DNA of 7,669 nt, taken from the NCBI GenBank assembly GCA_018263365.1, contig JAANXI010000035.1, positions 1 through 7,669 of the forward strand, in the 5' to 3' direction. The notes beneath the pieces were generated by a model. The model was not told where the DNA came from. It did not search any database and saw only the letters and a program-made list of their open reading frames with translations. Both the position numbers and the translations under genes were made by a program. Below, piece by piece: positions 5,975-7,669 of the stretch. Source of the DNA: Fidelibacterota bacterium. Its GTDB lineage: Bacteria; Fidelibacterota; JAANXI01. Numbering within the stretch: position 1 is the stretch's first letter; each line of letters begins with the position of its first letter.

Positions 5975-7669
5975 ATTCCGGTACATATTTGTATTCATAT
6001 GTCTCGCACTCAGTTACTCGCCGATTGTTGCACAATCCTCGCCGGAACAGCGCGCGTTTTTGTATGCCGATAAATTGTACCAGGACGGTTTCTACGAAAT
6101 TGCCATAGAGCAGTATCGTCAATATCTCAGCGACTATCCCAGAGGATCACAACGCGCAGAGGCAGAGCTGCAAATCGGCCGCGCGTTGGTGGATCTGCAG
6201 CAATTCGATGCGGCCCGGAAGACGTTTCTCGAAGTCGATCTGGATTATCCCGGCACCCGTGAAGCACAGGCAGCATTGTGGTTGATTGCGACCTCATTTG
6301 AGCAGGAGGAAAAATGGGAACGCGCCGCAAAGGCATATCAGCGGCTGTTTCTGTATTATCCGGAAGGCGACAGCGCCAAATCCGCACTGTTGGAGGGCGC
6401 AGATAATGCGCTAAAAGCCCGGAACAGTGACCTGGCCGTCAGTCTGCTCAATGCTGTTGTGGATAATTTCTACAGTGCACCTGAGGCGATTGAAGCCCGG
6501 ATACAACTCGCTGAAATCTACATACGAACAGGTGACCTGAGGCTGGCCTGGAACGAGCTGGACAAAGCACTCTACTCTTCGCCTACCGAGATTCAGCGGG
6601 GCAAGATACTGATCCGGCGCGCTCAGGTGGCGGAACGTCTGTTCGGACAGTCACGGGCAGAACAGATTTACAACACAATCATCGATGAGTTTAAGCGGGA
6701 TACCCTTGCAGACAGGGCCATGCTGGAGCTCGGACGGCTGGCATTGGAACAACACCAGTATGAAACGGCCGCCGATTATTTTGAGGATCCCGAGGACTCG
6801 GACAGCCGAAAAATCCGGGTGAGTGCTTTGGAGAACCACGGTGATCAGTTTTGGGGACAGGAGCAGTACCAGCAGGCCGCTGACATGTATTCACAGGCGT
6901 TGCAGTTGACCAATAATTCCGGGGCTACCCAGACTATTCGATTGAAGTACGCATTGGCGCTGGAGCAACTGGAACGAGTGGCAGAGGCCTTTGAATTTTT
7001 CAGTGAGGTGTCACGGCAAGCAGAACAACCCGGCGATTCAACGATACGAAATATTGCCAACGATCATCTGGCGACAGTGGCTGCGCGGACCGGCGCTTAC
7101 AGGAAAGCGCTCCGCGCTCTTCGCGACATTCGGGGCCAGGGAAACCCGGAAGCTCAGGCGAATGTGCTGCACCGGATGGGGGACATCTATTCGCATCAGT
7201 TAGAGGACTATCAGTCGGCCGTCGCCCCCTATCAAGCCATCGAAGATTCCTTCCCCCGGTACACAGCAATCGATAAAGTGCTGTTCTCGCTGGGCAAAGT
7301 TCAAACAGAACTGGAGCAATACTCCGAGGCAGAGCAGACATTCCGGAGATTGATGCAGCAGTACCCGTACTCATTCTGGCACAATGATGCAGAAGAACAT
7401 CTCTGGTTTCTTGATCTTCAAAAAAGCACCGGACAGAATGCAAACTTTAACCGACTGGCAGAACTATTCGGAGAGCTCCTTCTGGAGCGCAATCCTAAGG
7501 AATTATATTACAAGTTAGGGATGATCTATTTCCGGGAGCAGCGAAATTATGAAGCGGCCATCCAGCAATTCCAATCGCTGCTGCAGGAAGATATTTCCCG
7601 GGGATTGCAGGATTCGATCAAATATTTTATGGCAGAAGGATATCGTATTCAGGGGCGGCTGGCCGCTTT
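5967..7669 (+). CDS. Secreted tetratricopeptide-repeat (TPR) protein, C-terminus outside window
   Basis: The frame is open from the ATG at 5967 to the window edge (567 full codons, no stop). Residues 1-22 form a signal peptide (MAKFRYIFVFICLALSYSPIVA, predicted cleavage A22|Q23). Cys12 is inside the hydrophobic core without a lipobox, so a lipoprotein is not indicated. The rest is about 13 helix-turn-helix repeats of roughly 33-40 residues with TPR hallmarks: Y/F-x-x-A-I/A-x-x-Y/F patterns, YP at repeat ends (as in LSDYPRGS, DLDYPGTR, LYYPEGDS, QQYPYSF), and G-x-A/I-Y/L in the first helices. The early part resembles the BamD/YbgF-type TPR arrays of the periplasm. No enzymatic motif is visible, so a protein-binding scaffold in the periplasm or at the outer membrane is most likely. 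The start overlaps the helicase end by 8 bp, so translation is probably coupled. The specific partner is unknown. Confidence 0.88.
   Translation, partial: MAKFRYIFVFICLALSYSPIVAQSSPEQRAFLYADKLYQDGFYEIAIEQYRQYLSDYPRGSQRAEAELQIGRALVDLQQFDAARKTFLEVDLDYPGTREAQAALWLIATSFEQEEKWERAAKAYQRLFLYYPEGDSAKSALLEGADNALKARNSDLAVSLLNAVVDNFYSAPEAIEARIQLAEIYIRTGDLRLAWNELDKALYSSPTEIQRGKILIRRAQVAERLFGQSRAEQIYNTIIDEFKRDTLADRAMLELGRLALEQHQYETAADYFEDPEDSDSRKIRVSALENHGDQFWGQEQYQQAADMYSQALQLTNNSGATQTIRLKYALALEQLERVAEAFEFFSEVSRQAEQPGDSTIRNIANDHLATVAARTGAYRKALRALRDIRGQGNPEAQANVLHRMGDIYSHQLEDYQSAVAPYQAIEDSFPRYTAIDKVLFSLGKVQTELEQYSEAEQTFRRLMQQYPYSFWHNDAEEHLWFLDLQKSTGQNANFNRLAELFGELLLERNPKELYYKLGMIYFREQRNYEAAIQQFQSLLQEDISRGLQDSIKYFMAEGYRIQGRLAA

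Noticed and set aside
7000..7443. 147-codon open frame on the minus strand inside the TPR gene
   Set aside because: The + strand frame is continuous with clear TPR repeats and a signal peptide. The minus frame shows only low-complexity Arg/Pro-rich sequence without a domain.

Overview
The window looks like a piece of a Gram-negative bacterial chromosome, with every gene on the + strand. Three features support this. There is an outer-membrane beta-barrel protein ending in an aromatic residue. Two proteins have signal peptides with a predicted A|Q cleavage site, a style common in Bacteroidota and other FCB-group bacteria. There is also a large multiheme c-type cytochrome. An FCB-type lineage with respiratory multiheme cytochromes (Calditrichota, Marinimicrobia or Ignavibacteriota-like) is my best guess, but it is an inference from gene style and not an alignment result.

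Layout. Positions 1-927 hold the C-terminal part of a multiheme cytochrome c whose start lies outside the window. It has 11 CXXCH sites plus one CX5CH site, arranged as four tandem triheme modules. Three bases later, 931-2592 encodes a secreted 553-residue protein with a small N-terminal beta domain and a C-terminal outer-membrane barrel. The two genes are probably one operon and may be a porin-cytochrome type electron conduit. A 124-bp gap (2593-2716) is the only sizeable non-coding stretch. It carries a good sigma70-like promoter candidate (TTGACA-N17-TATTTT) and a 10-bp direct repeat, one copy of which overlaps the -35 box.

The second transcription unit starts with mltG (2717-3775), the inner-membrane endolytic murein transglycosylase. 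Three bases later comes a PcrA/UvrD-type superfamily 1 helicase (3779-5974). The helicase is interrupted by one in-frame TAA at 5090-5092, which splits an otherwise full-length 731-codon reading frame into 437- and 292-residue parts. The helicase end overlaps by 8 bp a long secreted TPR protein (5967 to the window end, 567 codons visible, no stop reached).

How the genes fit together: the first pair concerns the cell envelope and electron transfer. The second unit mixes peptidoglycan processing, DNA repair/transcription-coupled helicase work and a periplasmic or surface TPR scaffold. This looks more like a compact housekeeping cluster than a dedicated system. No tRNA, rRNA, CRISPR array, insertion sequence or convincing intrinsic terminator was seen.
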